A stretch of 64,000 nucleotides of DNA from Clostridium_AD sp050717545. Its GTDB lineage: Bacteria; Bacillota; Clostridia; Clostridiales; Clostridiaceae. The first letter of the stretch is position 1, and every line of letters starts with the position of its first letter. Position numbers and translations under genes: made by a program. The stretch lies in assembly GCF_050717545.1 (NCBI RefSeq), contig NZ_JBOITN010000040.1:1-64000 (forward strand), given 5' to 3'. The notes beneath the pieces were generated by a model. It made no database searches and was not told where the DNA came from. It worked only from the letters and a program-made list of their open reading frames with translations. This document shows, piece by piece, positions 8,659-18,123 of the stretch.

Positions 8659-9315
8659 TTAGATCTTAAGTATTTTCATCTCACTACTTTCAGCATAAAC
8701 AAAGTCACCGTCTAAAGTTAGTAAAAAATCTATTTTATTATGCTCTGCGGTAGCTATGTGGAAAGCATCATTTACAGATAGGAGATTTTGACACATTAAA
8801 TTTTTGACTAGAGATACACATTCTTCAGAAATATCGAGATATTTTATATTAATTATTTTCTCTAGTTCTGAGATTATTTCTACGGATTTACAATAATAGA
8901 TATTAAGTAAATTTCTTTTCATAGAATTTTTAGAAATATTATCAAAATACCTTTTATATGGAATATGAATAAGTCTATCTTTTTTCTTTTCCTTTAGTAT
9001 TTTTGTATCATGGCGACTAAAACTGTTGGTTATAGATCTAATGTTATCATTTGAGTTGTATGGACTATTGTTTGTTACTTTACATTGTATGTCGCTAATA
9101 AATAATTGGTAAAGTATTTTATTCAAAACTTCTGCAGATATGATACTGGTAGTGTAAAAAATGCAACTTCCCTCAGAAAGCTGTTTTAAGCATGTTAGAC
9201 AATCACTATGCTTAATATCGTCATCATATATTAAACTGATAAGAAAAGATGCATCTAATAACACTGAATTTTTATTGAAAACTATATTTTTAAAAGGATA
9301 TAATAGTAACTCCAT
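8659..9315 (-). CDS. PIN-domain putative ribonuclease
   Basis: 218 aa from the ATG at 9315, which has TGAGGT six bases upstream; a further ATG at 9327 has none. The PIN acidic residues are in place: LLDASFLISL (D21), an AEVLNK glutamate, and SVNDAFHIATAEHNKIDFLLTLDGDF near the C terminus. It is longer than a VapC toxin (about 130 aa) because of a charged insert in the middle. No antitoxin gene flanks it. It interrupts the otherwise conserved ricT to trmN6 order, suggesting a later insertion. Confidence 0.8.
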   Translation of the reverse strand: MELLLYPFKNIVFNKNSVLLDASFLISLIYDDDIKHSDCLTCLKQLSEGSCIFYTTSIISAEVLNKILYQLFISDIQCKVTNNSPYNSNDNIRSITNSFSRHDTKILKEKKKDRLIHIPYKRYFDNISKNSMKRNLLNIYYCKSVEIISELEKIINIKYLDISEECVSLVKNLMCQNLLSVNDAFHIATAEHNKIDFLLTLDGDFVYAESSEMKILKI

Positions 9316-9501
9316 GTTTAACCTCATTAAAATCGATTATTATATAATATAATATATATTCAACATTGGTTACTAATAGTAGCTTTATAATTAATTAGGT
9401 TGAATTAAAGAAGAAAATTATGATTTTTATTATAAATTGAGGTATACTTCTTTTATTGAATGTATATAGCGCGTATAAATTTTACAGAAAGGAGATACAG
9501 A

Positions 9502-10248
9502 ATGGAGTTTTTAAGAGATGATGAAACTTTAGATGATCTTAACTTAAAGGGCATTCATGTTATTCAGAAAAAAAATGCTTTTAGATTTGGTGTGGATGCT
9601 GTACTACTTGCTAATTTTGCTAAGGTGAAAAGAGATGCTAAGGTTGTGGATTTATGCACTGGTACAGGTATAATTCCTTTCATATTGGCAGGTAAAACCA
9701 GTGCAAGCAATATAATTGGTGTGGAAATTCAAGAAGAATTTGTTGAGATGGCAAGTAGGTCAACGGTATATAATGGCTTGAAAGAAAGAATTAAATTTAT
9801 AAATGGAGATTTAAAAGACTTAAATCTTATTAAAGCGATTCCAAAAGTAGATATCGTTACTGTTAATCCACCTTATAAGCTACATAATTCAGGATTAATT
9901 AGTTTAGATGATAAAAATGCTATAGCAAGGCACGAGATATGTTGTACACTCGAGGATGTAATAATAGCAAGTAGAATTCTATTAGGTAATGGTGGACGAT
10001 TGTATATGGTCCATAGACCTGACAGATTAGCTGATATTTTATGCACTATGAGGAAACATAGAATTGAGCCTAAACGAATAAGAATGGTGCACCCTAGTGT
10101 AAATAAAGCACCTAATATTGTGCTAATAGAGGGCTTGCGAGATGGAGGAAGCTTTTTAAAATGGGAGCCACCTCTTTATGTTCATACGCAGGATGGAAAG
10201 TATACACAAGAAATTAATGATATGTATAATTCCCAGACGATAGGATAG
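9502..10248 (+). CDS. trmN6: tRNA1(Val) adenine-37 N6-methyltransferase-like (TrmN6/YabB)
   Basis: 248 aa. ATG at 9502 chosen for AAAGGAG eight bases upstream. SAM-binding motif I VDLCTGTGIIPF (about residues 49-60) and the amino-methyltransferase motif NPPY (about 122-125) are intact. The N-terminal FRFGVDAVLLANF is typical of the YabB/TrmN6 group. In B. subtilis yabB sits between yabA and rsmI, matching this location. Confidence 0.9.
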   Translation: MEFLRDDETLDDLNLKGIHVIQKKNAFRFGVDAVLLANFAKVKRDAKVVDLCTGTGIIPFILAGKTSASNIIGVEIQEEFVEMASRSTVYNGLKERIKFINGDLKDLNLIKAIPKVDIVTVNPPYKLHNSGLISLDDKNAIARHEICCTLEDVIIASRILLGNGGRLYMVHRPDRLADILCTMRKHRIEPKRIRMVHPSVNKAPNIVLIEGLRDGGSFLKWEPPLYVHTQDGKYTQEINDMYNSQTIG

Positions 10249-10295
10249 AAAACTATAATATATTATGTAAATAAATAGAGTAAAGGGTGATAAGA

Positions 10296-11138
10296 ATGGC
10301 AGGGAAATTATATTTAGTTCCAACTCCTATAGGTAATTTAAAAGACATTACGCTTAGGGCACTTGAAGTACTTGAAAGCGTGGATCTTATAGCGGCAGAA
10401 GATACAAGACAAAGCTTAAAACTTTTAAGCCATTTTAATATTAGAAAAACGCTTATAAGTTACCATCAACATAATGAACAAGGAAGAAGTCAAAATATAA
10501 TTGACCAGATAAAAGAAGGTAAAAATATAGCAATTATAAGTGATGCAGGAACGCCAGGAATATCAGACCCTGGTAGCGTAATAGTTTTAAAGTGTATAGA
10601 ACAGGGTATTGAATTTGTTGTGTTGCCAGGAGCTACTGCAATCACTACAGCCCTTGTATATTCTGGTCTTGATACTACAAAGTTTATATTTAGAGGATTC
10701 CTGCCTAGAGAAACTAAAGATAGGCAACCTATTATTGATGATTTAATAAATAGAAGTGAAACCTTAATTTTCTATGAAGCCCCTCATAGACTTTTAAACA
10801 CATTAATATTTCTTAATGAAAATTTTGGGAATAGAAAAATATCGATGTGTAGAGAACTTACAAAATTGTATGAAGAAATAATTAGGCTTACTTTAGAAGA
10901 GGCGGTGCAATATTACACGCAGAACTCTCCTAGAGGGGAATATGTACTAGTAGTTGAAGGTAAGAGCAAAGAAGCTATAGACAAAGATGCGCGAGCTAAA
11001 TGGGATTCACTAACTATAGGGGAGCACATAATAAGTTATATGGACGAAGGAATAAGTAAAAAAGATGCAATGAAAAAAGTTGCAAAGGATAGAGACATGC
11101 CTAAATCAGAAATATATAAGCACTCATTGGATATATAA
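10296..11138 (+). CDS. rsmI: 16S rRNA C1402 2'-O-methyltransferase
   Basis: 280 aa. ATG at 10296 follows AAAGGGTGAT. The tetrapyrrole-methylase fold signatures LYLVPTPIGNLKDITLRA, AAEDTRQSLKLL, SDAGTPGISDPG and LPGATA are all present in order. It methylates C1402 of 16S rRNA in the decoding centre. It directly follows trmN6 (47 nt) as in B. subtilis, where yazA normally lies between; no GIY-YIG gene is seen here. Confidence 0.95.
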   Translation: MAGKLYLVPTPIGNLKDITLRALEVLESVDLIAAEDTRQSLKLLSHFNIRKTLISYHQHNEQGRSQNIIDQIKEGKNIAIISDAGTPGISDPGSVIVLKCIEQGIEFVVLPGATAITTALVYSGLDTTKFIFRGFLPRETKDRQPIIDDLINRSETLIFYEAPHRLLNTLIFLNENFGNRKISMCRELTKLYEEIIRLTLEEAVQYYTQNSPRGEYVLVVEGKSKEAIDKDARAKWDSLTIGEHIISYMDEGISKKDAMKKVAKDRDMPKSEIYKHSLDI

Positions 11139-11235
11139 TTTTTAGATATATGTTAAACAAAAGTAAAAAAATTATGGTGAAAATTAGAAAATAAGGGTAT
11201 AAAATAAAAGTTGTTGAATTTTATGTAATTTCTTA

Positions 11236-11265
11236 TTGAGATTTCATATAAAGTAGTGTTATAAT
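11236..11265 (+). promoter_or_regulatory. Candidate sigma-A promoter of the NlpC/P60 gene
   Basis: TTGAGA (11236-11241), 18-nt spacer, TATAAT (11260-11265), about 100 nt before the start codon. The leader in between has no recognisable riboswitch. Confidence 0.55.
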
Positions 11266-11368
11266 AAAAATGTTGGTTTAAGAACCAATCAAATACATAA
11301 GGAAATAAATACGTTTACATAAATACATATGCACAAATATATATTCATTTTGAAATGGGGGGATTGGG

Positions 11369-12478
11369 TTGCGTAAAAGAATAATATCATTAATAGTAAC
11401 AATTGGATTAATGGCTACGGTAAGTATGCAGGTAATGGCAGATCCATTATCAGATAAGCTTGATAGTCAAAAAAACCAACTTCAAGAGCAAAAGGACGCA
11501 TATAAGAAATCACAAAGTAATGTTCAGAGTATAGAAACTTCAATTGAAAAATTGGATATGGACATAGAGGCAAAGTATGCAGAAGTTGATAAAGTAAAAG
11601 TTAAAATAACTGAAGCTGAGAAGCAAATAGTAAAAACAACAAGTGATATAAAGGTGGCACAAGATAATATTAAAGAAGAAGAAGATTTATATAATAAGAG
11701 AATGAGACTTATGTATATGAATGGTGTGGATAGCTATTTAGAAGTTATCTTGAATTCAAAGGGAATAGGAGATCTTATTTCAAGAGTCGATAACGTTAAA
11801 AAGATTGTAGAATATGATAATAAAATGATTGCTGAATTAACAGCTAAAAAGAGTGAAATAGAAAAGAAAAAACAAGTGCTTGAAGCAGAAAAAACTAAAT
11901 TAGTGACATTAAAAACTAGTAATGAAACTAAATTAAATAAACTTAAAGAAAAGAAGCAAGAACAAAATGTATTAATTGCAGAAGCTAAAAAACTAGAACA
12001 ATCATATTCTAGTAAGATGAGTAGTGGTCAAGCTACTGTAGATGCTACAATGAAGAAAATAAAACAAATGCAAGAAGAAGCTGCTGCTACTGCTGCATAC
12101 TCTCCATCTAGAGGGGCTGCATCACTAAGTTCTAATGCTATAGTTGCTTATGCAAGTAATTTTTTAGGAACACCATACGTTTGGGGTGCTGCTGGTCCTA
12201 AATACTTTGATTGTTCCGGTTATATGCAATATGTATATAGGCATTTTGGAGTTTCACTTTCTAGAACAACATATACACAAATTAATGAAGGATCATATGT
12301 TGATAGAGCAAACTTACAACCAGGAGATTTAATATTCTTTGGCTCATCATCAGATCCACATCATGTTGGAATGTATGTAGGTAATAACTCATATATTCAT
12401 GCGCCACGTACTGGTGATGTGATTAAGGTATCAGCACTTACGAGAAGGGATTACCTTACTGCAAGAAGAATTAAGTAA
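11369..12478 (+). CDS. Secreted coiled-coil NlpC/P60 peptidoglycan hydrolase
   Basis: 369 aa, TTG start with GGGGGGA five bases upstream. Signal peptide of about 24 residues ending VMADP. Residues about 28-230 are a long heptad-rich coiled coil, as in PcsB/CwlO-type hydrolases controlled by FtsEX. The C-terminal NlpC/P60 domain (about 250-369) holds catalytic Cys in FDCSGYMQ, His in HHVGMYVG and a polar residue in YIHAP. It should cut the gamma-D-Glu-diamino acid link in peptide stems. Monocistronic, with its own terminator. Confidence 0.93.
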   Translation: MRKRIISLIVTIGLMATVSMQVMADPLSDKLDSQKNQLQEQKDAYKKSQSNVQSIETSIEKLDMDIEAKYAEVDKVKVKITEAEKQIVKTTSDIKVAQDNIKEEEDLYNKRMRLMYMNGVDSYLEVILNSKGIGDLISRVDNVKKIVEYDNKMIAELTAKKSEIEKKKQVLEAEKTKLVTLKTSNETKLNKLKEKKQEQNVLIAEAKKLEQSYSSKMSSGQATVDATMKKIKQMQEEAAATAAYSPSRGAASLSSNAIVAYASNFLGTPYVWGAAGPKYFDCSGYMQYVYRHFGVSLSRTTYTQINEGSYVDRANLQPGDLIFFGSSSDPHHVGMYVGNNSYIHAPRTGDVIKVSALTRRDYLTARRIK

Positions 12479-12482
12479 TACT

Positions 12483-12519
12483 AAAATAACAGGCCATTTA
12501 TAATGGCCTGTTATTTTTA
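12483..12519 (+). terminator. Terminator of the NlpC/P60 gene
   Basis: AAAATAACAGGCCATT and its complement AATGGCCTGTTATTTT close a 5-nt loop, followed by T-rich sequence. Confidence 0.9.
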
Positions 12520-12765
12520 ATTTAATTAATATTAGTGTGTTAAGTGGTAGAAAGTGTTATAGTGAAGATATAAACATTTATCATAAGAATGTAAACGCAA
12601 ACATAAAGGTAAATATATCTAAATTTATTAATAAACTATCTTAACTTATTCAAATAATTAGAAAACAAATGGCAGAAAAAAATAAAAATTGAAGGCTAAA
12701 TAACAATTTGATATTGTTTATTTCATATAAATATTAATATAGTATTAGTATATTTTAATAGATAA

Positions 12766-12882
12766 TGTGGATAAAAACTTGTCAGAATTACTTTTAATAT
12801 GTAAAAGCCTTGTTTGTAGCGTTTGTGTATAAATTAAATTGTCCACAACTTCTGTTGATTAAATTCTTAAAACTGTGGATAA
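12766..12882. promoter_or_regulatory. Small DnaA-box cluster
   Basis: Two perfect TGTGGATAA boxes (12766-12774, 12874-12882) and one near-match TTGTCCACA in opposite orientation (12839-12847), in the AT-rich 780-bp spacer 12479-13256. Apart from these, a half-copy of the TTAACGAC-family repeat and a 10-codon reading frame (13219-13250) after AGGGGAAGG, I see nothing else in the spacer. Confidence 0.5.
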
Positions 12883-12999
12883 CTTAATTATAATGTAAAA
12901 AAAAATGCCAATTGCAATATCATAAGAAAATTAATTCATATTTAATCTAAAAAACTTGTAATAAAACAAATTATATTGTAATTGTAATTTAACCACAGT

Positions 13000-13025
13000 T
13001 TAGCTTTGAAGGAGATGATTTAATA
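13000..13025 (+). repeat. Half-copy of the GATGATTTAA repeat
   Basis: TTAGCTTTGAAGGAGATGAT followed by TTAAT matches the right-hand end of the family seen at 6505-6529 and 37733-37754. The TTAACGAC end is missing. Confidence 0.55.
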
Positions 13026-13256
13026 CTTATTATTATTGGTGTATTTAAAAAGGTTTTAGGTGATTATTAACAGATTCACTTTTATGTATATAAGTAAAAG
13101 TGTTTATTTTTTTATACTAAGATAAAGTAAACAATAAAATAGTATAGAAAATGCTTGTAATACATTATAAATACTTTATAATATAAATATGTAAATTTTA
13201 AGGGGAAGGCAGAAGAATATGTTTAATAAAGACATTAATTTTGGAAGGTGAGAAAT

Positions 13257-13868
13257 ATGAATAAGTCTAAATTTGATATAGAAAATATAAATTCAATATC
13301 AAGAGCAATATCTGAAAATAATATAATTCCTTATGAAGAATTACCTCATTATGACTTATTTTTATCTCAAGTTATTGATTTTCTGAATGATAAGTTTGAC
13401 ACTGATAATTACACTAATAATATTGTACAGAATTATATAAAAAGCGAAGTAATGTCAAAGCCAGAAGACAGCAAAAAAAGAGGCTATACAAAACTACATC
13501 TTGTTCAATTAGTATTAATTAGTTACATGAGACCTATTCTTACAGCAGATGAAATTGAAAAGGTTTTTAGGTTAGCGTTTAATGAAATCAATGATAGAGA
13601 GGATGATATTATTTCATGGGAAAGTTCGTATAAAATTTTTGCGGATATGCAAAAAGAAAGTTTTAATAACTTTTCAGGAAAGCAATTTTGCGATAAAGGT
13701 AAATTACAAAAAATAATTGATACTTTAGAATTAAAGAAAAGTGATGAAAAAAGAATTTCAGTGTTTCTTGTAGTTATGACATTGGTTTCACAAGCTAGTG
13801 CTATAAAAAGATTGGCACAAAGGATTATTGAGGAATATGAAGATTGTGAAGAAATAGAAGAAAATTAG
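13257..13868 (+). CDS. DUF1836 protein, putative DNA-binding regulator
   Basis: 203 aa. ATG at 13257 follows GGAAGGTGAG. The DUF1836 core with a helix-turn-helix-like LHLVQLVLISYMRPILTADEIEKVFRLAF (about residues 82-110) is clear. It is predicted all-helical, with no membrane segments. Function is unknown, though family members resemble MerR-like DNA-binding proteins. It stands alone, about 400 nt before arcC; a link to the arginine genes is possible but unproven. Confidence 0.8.
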   Translation: MNKSKFDIENINSISRAISENNIIPYEELPHYDLFLSQVIDFLNDKFDTDNYTNNIVQNYIKSEVMSKPEDSKKRGYTKLHLVQLVLISYMRPILTADEIEKVFRLAFNEINDREDDIISWESSYKIFADMQKESFNNFSGKQFCDKGKLQKIIDTLELKKSDEKRISVFLVVMTLVSQASAIKRLAQRIIEEYEDCEEIEEN

Positions 13869-13893
13869 GGTGAAAATAAGAAAATTTGTAAAA

Positions 13894-13927
13894 AAAAGAT
13901 CTTTATAATAAGGTCTTTTGTTTTTTG
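13894..13927 (+). terminator. Terminator after the DUF1836 gene
   Basis: AAAAGATC pairs with GGTCTTTT (one G-T), followed by GTTTTTTG. The rest of the spacer to 14272 is AT-rich with an (AT)n run at 14044-14060 and the arc promoter. Confidence 0.7.
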
Positions 13928-14136
13928 AAAAAAAATGAATTATGTAAGAACTTTATAGGCCAATCACATAAAATATTAGTGTTTCTATTATTATAAATAA
14001 AATATATTCACATAATGTATATATTTATGCAATTAATATAGGGCATATATATATATATATTGAGATAATGAATAATTTTAATAAAATAATGTTAAATGGG
14101 AAGAATATTTATGCAAACAATGTGAAATTGTAATGG

Positions 14137-14165
14137 TTGACAAGGAGTATATAAGGGGATAATAT
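14137..14165 (+). promoter_or_regulatory. Sigma-A promoter of the arc genes
   Basis: TTGACA (14137-14142), 17-nt spacer, TAATAT (14160-14165), about 107 nt upstream of arcC. A TGAATAATTTTAAT at 14069 resembles an Arg-repressor half-site, but this is weak. Confidence 0.7.
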
Positions 14166-14272
14166 TATATATTGATAAATTTAAAAAAGATATAAACTTA
14201 AAAGGTATAGCTAAAAAAATATAACTATAAAAAGATATGAAATAAGAGATAATATGCTCGGAGGGTTGATTG

Positions 14273-15217
14273 ATGAAAATAGTATTAGCGTTAGGCGGAA
14301 ATGCACTTCAATTAGATCCTAAAGACAAAACTTGTGAGGCGCAACTTGAGACTTGCAGGTTAACGGCTAAATCAATAGTTGATCTTATAGAAGAAGGGCA
14401 TGTAGTATCAGTAGTTCATGGAAATGGGCCTCAAGTGGGACAAATTGTTGCTGCAGTAGAAGCCTCGATAAAATTTGATGAGGCAAATGTGCTTTTTCCA
14501 TTAGATGTATGTGGAGCCTTTTCACAAGGGTATATAGGATATCATCTTCAAAATGCTATAGGTGAGGAGTTAAGGAGTAGAAGTATAAATAAAGTTGTTG
14601 CAACTATAGTTACTCAAGTAGTGGTTGATAAGGAGGATGAAGGTTTTCAAAATCCAACTAAACCAATAGGGTCCTTTTATACAAGCAAGGAAGCTGAGAA
14701 GTTAGAAAAAGAACATGGTTATATAATGAGAGAAGATGCTGGACGAGGATATAGAAGAGTAGTTGCGTCTCCAAAACCAATTGATATTATCGAAAAGGGT
14801 ATAATAAAGCAATTAGTTGATAGTGGCAATTTAATTATATCTTGTGGTGGTGGCGGCATACCTGTTATTAGAGAGGGATTTATAGTTAAAGGCGTTGCAG
14901 CAGTTATAGACAAAGATTATGCTGCTGAAAAACTTGCAGAGATTCTAGATGCGGATGTATTATTAATATTAACGGGAGTAGATAGGGTTTGTGTAAACTA
15001 TAATAAACCAGATCAAAAAGAACTTACACAAATTACACTTGAAGAAGTTGATAGATATATTACGCAAGGTCAATTTGCTCCAGGAAGTATGCTACCAAAG
15101 GTTGAAGCTTGCAAAAAATTTATAATGAGTAAAAAGGGTAAAATGGCAATTATAGTGTCATTGTCTAAAGCAAAAGAGGCATTGAATGGGACGAGTGGAA
15201 CAAAAATTGTGTATTAA
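14273..15217 (+). CDS. arcC: Carbamate kinase
   Basis: 314 aa. ATG at 14273, with GGAGGG seven bases before. Signatures LALGGNALQ at the N terminus, VVHGNGPQVGQ (about residues 48-58), CGGGGIPV (about 198-205) and ILTGVDRV are those of carbamate kinases. It transfers the phosphate of carbamoyl phosphate to ADP, the ATP-yielding last step of the arginine deiminase pathway. First gene of arcC-arcA-arcB, 26 nt before arcA. Confidence 0.96.
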   Translation: MKIVLALGGNALQLDPKDKTCEAQLETCRLTAKSIVDLIEEGHVVSVVHGNGPQVGQIVAAVEASIKFDEANVLFPLDVCGAFSQGYIGYHLQNAIGEELRSRSINKVVATIVTQVVVDKEDEGFQNPTKPIGSFYTSKEAEKLEKEHGYIMREDAGRGYRRVVASPKPIDIIEKGIIKQLVDSGNLIISCGGGGIPVIREGFIVKGVAAVIDKDYAAEKLAEILDADVLLILTGVDRVCVNYNKPDQKELTQITLEEVDRYITQGQFAPGSMLPKVEACKKFIMSKKGKMAIIVSLSKAKEALNGTSGTKIVY

Positions 15218-15243
15218 TTATATTGAATAGGAGGAAAAAATAG

Positions 15244-16455
15244 ATGAACAAGAGAAAAATTAACGTCTATTCTGAAATTGGTAATTTAAAGACTGTACTT
15301 ATACATAGACCAGGAGAGGAAATTGAGAATCTTATACCAGAATATCTAGAAAGATTTTTATTTGATGACATTCCCTTCCTTAAGGTAGCAAGGCAGGAAC
15401 ATGATAATTTCGCCAAAATACTACAAAGTAATGGTGTCGAAACATTGTATCTTGAAGATTTAGCAGTAGAAGCAGTAAAAGATGTAGGGGTAAAGGAATT
15501 ATTTTTAAATGAAGTTATAGAGGAGTGTGGTATAAATGAGCAGGCAATAATAACGTCATTAAAAGATTATTTATACTCATTGCCAGACAAAGAAATGATA
15601 GATAAGGTGATGGGGGGAATAAGAAAAAAGGAAATAAAAATAAAAGAATATTATGAACAGTATCCATTTATAATGGACCCTATGCCTAATTTATATTTTA
15701 CTCGGGATCCTTTTGCATGTATTGGGAATGGTATAAGTTTAAACTCTATGAAAACTAAAACCAGAAGACGCGAAACTATATTTGGAAAATATATTTTTAA
15801 GTATCATCCAGACTTTAAGGACTCAGGTGTTAAGTTATGGTATAACAGAAATGAGGTACATAATATTGAGGGTGGAGATGAATTAATTTTATCTAAAGAT
15901 GTTATCGCAATTGGTCATAGTGAAAGAACTGATAAAGAAGCAGTTATAAATATGGCTAAAAGAATATTTGAAAAAGGAGAGAGTTTTAGAACAATCTTAA
16001 TTTTTGATATTCCCAAAACTAGGGCATTTATGCATTTAGATACTGTATTCACAATGATAGACCATGATAAGTTTACTGTTCATCCAGGAATAGAAGGAAC
16101 ACTTAGGGTTACAGCAATAACTTATAATCATAAGTATAAGGAATTAATAATTAAGCAAGAAGAAGGTAGTTTAGAAAAAATTCTTTCTAAATATCTAGAG
16201 AAAGAAGTAACTTTGTTGCGTTGTGGTGGTGGAGATAAGGTTATATCAGGAAGAGAACAATGGAATGATGGATCAAATACATTGGCTATATCCCCTGGTA
16301 CTGTAGTAACATATGAGAGAAATTATGTTACTAATGAGATATTAGATAAAAATAATGTAAAAGTTATCGAAATTCCATCGGGTGAATTATCAAGAGGCAG
16401 AGGTGGTCCTAGATGTATGTCTATGCCTCTTGATAGAGGAGATGTAACAATTTAG
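15244..16455 (+). CDS. arcA: Arginine deiminase
   Basis: 403 aa, GGAGG nine bases before the ATG. It converts arginine to citrulline and ammonia. Guanidino-group modifying fold with PNLYFTRDPFA (about residues 147-157), the HxDTVF motif MHLDTVFTMID, and the catalytic Cys in the C-terminal RGRGGPRCMSMPL. Full length and intact. Middle gene of the arc set. Confidence 0.97.
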   Translation: MNKRKINVYSEIGNLKTVLIHRPGEEIENLIPEYLERFLFDDIPFLKVARQEHDNFAKILQSNGVETLYLEDLAVEAVKDVGVKELFLNEVIEECGINEQAIITSLKDYLYSLPDKEMIDKVMGGIRKKEIKIKEYYEQYPFIMDPMPNLYFTRDPFACIGNGISLNSMKTKTRRRETIFGKYIFKYHPDFKDSGVKLWYNRNEVHNIEGGDELILSKDVIAIGHSERTDKEAVINMAKRIFEKGESFRTILIFDIPKTRAFMHLDTVFTMIDHDKFTVHPGIEGTLRVTAITYNHKYKELIIKQEEGSLEKILSKYLEKEVTLLRCGGGDKVISGREQWNDGSNTLAISPGTVVTYERNYVTNEILDKNNVKVIEIPSGELSRGRGGPRCMSMPLDRGDVTI

Positions 16456-16488
16456 AATAAGGAAATGTAACTACTTAAAATAAATAAG

Positions 16489-16538
16489 TAATTTTACCAC
16501 TTATTTTTAGCAAATATTAAAAGTAAGTGGTAAAATTA
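16489..16538. repeat. 15-bp perfect inverted repeat between arcA and arcB
   Basis: TAATTTTACCACTTA and TAAGTGGTAAAATTA flank a 20-nt loop. No T-run follows, so it is not a normal terminator. It could be an mRNA processing or stability hairpin, or an operator tuning arcB. Confidence 0.75.
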
Positions 16539-16567
16539 TAAGTAAAGATAAGAAAGGGGAATTTATT

Positions 16568-17566
16568 ATGTTTAACTTAAGAAACAGAAACTTTTTGACA
16601 CTTATGGATTTTTCACCAAAAGAGATTAATTATTTTCTAGACTTAGCTAGAGATTTAAAAAGAGCTAAATATGCAGGTACAGAGAGGCAAACATTAAAAG
16701 GTAAAAATATAGTGTTATTATTTGAAAAAGATTCAACTAGAACAAGGTGTGCATTTGAGGTTGGAGCATTAGACCAAGGAGCGCATGTTACATATCTTGG
16801 ACCAACAGGAAGCCAAATGGGTAAAAAGGAATCAATTGCAGATACTGCAAGGGTTCTTGGAAGAATGTATGATGGTATTGAATACAGAGGATATGGTCAA
16901 GAAGTTGTTGAAGAACTAGCAGAGCACGCTGGCGTGCCAGTATGGAACGGATTAACTACGCAGGATCACCCTACTCAAATACTTGCTGATTTTTTAACAA
17001 TTAAAGAACATTTTACAAAACCACTTAATGAAATAAAATTTGTTTATGCTGGGGATGGAAGAAATAATATGGCGAATGCTCTTATGATAGGTGCAGCTAA
17101 GATGGGAATGGATTTCAGGATAATTGCGCCAAGTTCATTATTTCCTGAGGATTCATTAGTTACTAAATGCAAGTCAGTAGCTAAGGAGACAGGAGCAAGT
17201 ATTACTATTACAGATGATGTTGCCAAAGGAGTAAAGGATGCTGATGTTATATATACTGATGTATGGGTGTCAATGGGAGAAGCAGATGAAGTTTGGCGTG
17301 AGAGAATTAATTTACTAAAACCATATCAAGTTAATAAAGAAATGATGGATTTGACAGGAAATAAAAATACTAAATTCATGCATTGTTTGCCAGCTTTTCA
17401 TAACTTAAAAACTAAAGTTGGGAGAGATATATATGAAAAGTTCGGTATGAATGGAGTTGAGGTTACAGACGAAGTATTCGAAAGCTCAGCTTCAATAGTA
17501 TTTGATGAAGCTGAAAATAGAATGCATACTATAAAAGCAATTATGGTGGCAACCCTAGGAGAGTAA
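16568..17566 (+). CDS. arcB: Ornithine carbamoyltransferase, catabolic
   Basis: 332 aa. The carbamoyl phosphate site STRTR (FEKDSTRTRCAF, about residues 57-68), HPTQ (about 138), and the ornithine-site cysteine HCLPAFH (about 274-280) are present. It forms carbamoyl phosphate and ornithine from citrulline. The catabolic role is inferred from its place behind arcC and arcA; no anabolic arg genes lie nearby. AAAGGGG before the ATG. Confidence 0.95.
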   Translation: MFNLRNRNFLTLMDFSPKEINYFLDLARDLKRAKYAGTERQTLKGKNIVLLFEKDSTRTRCAFEVGALDQGAHVTYLGPTGSQMGKKESIADTARVLGRMYDGIEYRGYGQEVVEELAEHAGVPVWNGLTTQDHPTQILADFLTIKEHFTKPLNEIKFVYAGDGRNNMANALMIGAAKMGMDFRIIAPSSLFPEDSLVTKCKSVAKETGASITITDDVAKGVKDADVIYTDVWVSMGEADEVWRERINLLKPYQVNKEMMDLTGNKNTKFMHCLPAFHNLKTKVGRDIYEKFGMNGVEVTDEVFESSASIVFDEAENRMHTIKAIMVATLGE

Positions 17567-17663
17567 TATGCAAAAGAGTAAATTAAATAAATGAAATCTA
17601 AGCATAAACATCTAAATACTTTAATATCTATTAATTTATAATGAATATATATTAAAGGAGTAG

Positions 17664-17876
17664 ATGCATGTGTTAAATAAGATACCAGCATTAATTTATG
17701 ATCTCTGTGGGGACAAAGTAGAAGTTATGAATTATTCAAAAGTCTTTTTTGAAAATAGAAATGAAGAAGGTTATGTACTTCATGTAGAACAACACGATAA
17801 AATTACATCTATAAGTGAGTTTGATTTAGAAAAAAGAGATGATAAGTATTATTGCACTAGAAAGTTATTTAGTTAA
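17664..17876 (+). CDS. Small conserved protein of unknown function
   Basis: 70 aa from the ATG at 17664. AAAGGAG ends only three bases before it, so the in-frame GTG at 17670 (nine-base spacing, 68 aa) may be the true start. Compact beta-rich sequence without membrane segment or known motif. It lies 97 nt behind arcB and before a terminator, so it may be the last gene of the arc transcript. Confidence 0.65.
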   Translation: MHVLNKIPALIYDLCGDKVEVMNYSKVFFENRNEEGYVLHVEQHDKITSISEFDLEKRDDKYYCTRKLFS

Positions 17877-17948
17877 CTTTATTTTAACGATATTTCACTA
17901 CATGAGATTATCTAAAATGAAAAATAAGGTTTACTTAGAAAAATATTT

Positions 17949-17991
17949 AATCATACAAGCTTTATAATTAATAAAGCTTGTATGATTTTTT
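17949..17991 (+). terminator. Terminator after the arc region
   Basis: AATCATACAAGCTTTAT pairs perfectly with ATAAAGCTTGTATGATT, followed by a T-run. Confidence 0.9.
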
Positions 17992-18123
17992 ATGTTCATA
18001 GTAAAATAACAAATTTGTAGTATAATCTAATAATGATAAACTATATTTTACTTATAAACATAAAATATTTTTTATATTATAATTATCAGCAATAATCGTA
18101 ATAATTTGTGTAGGAGGTAAAAT

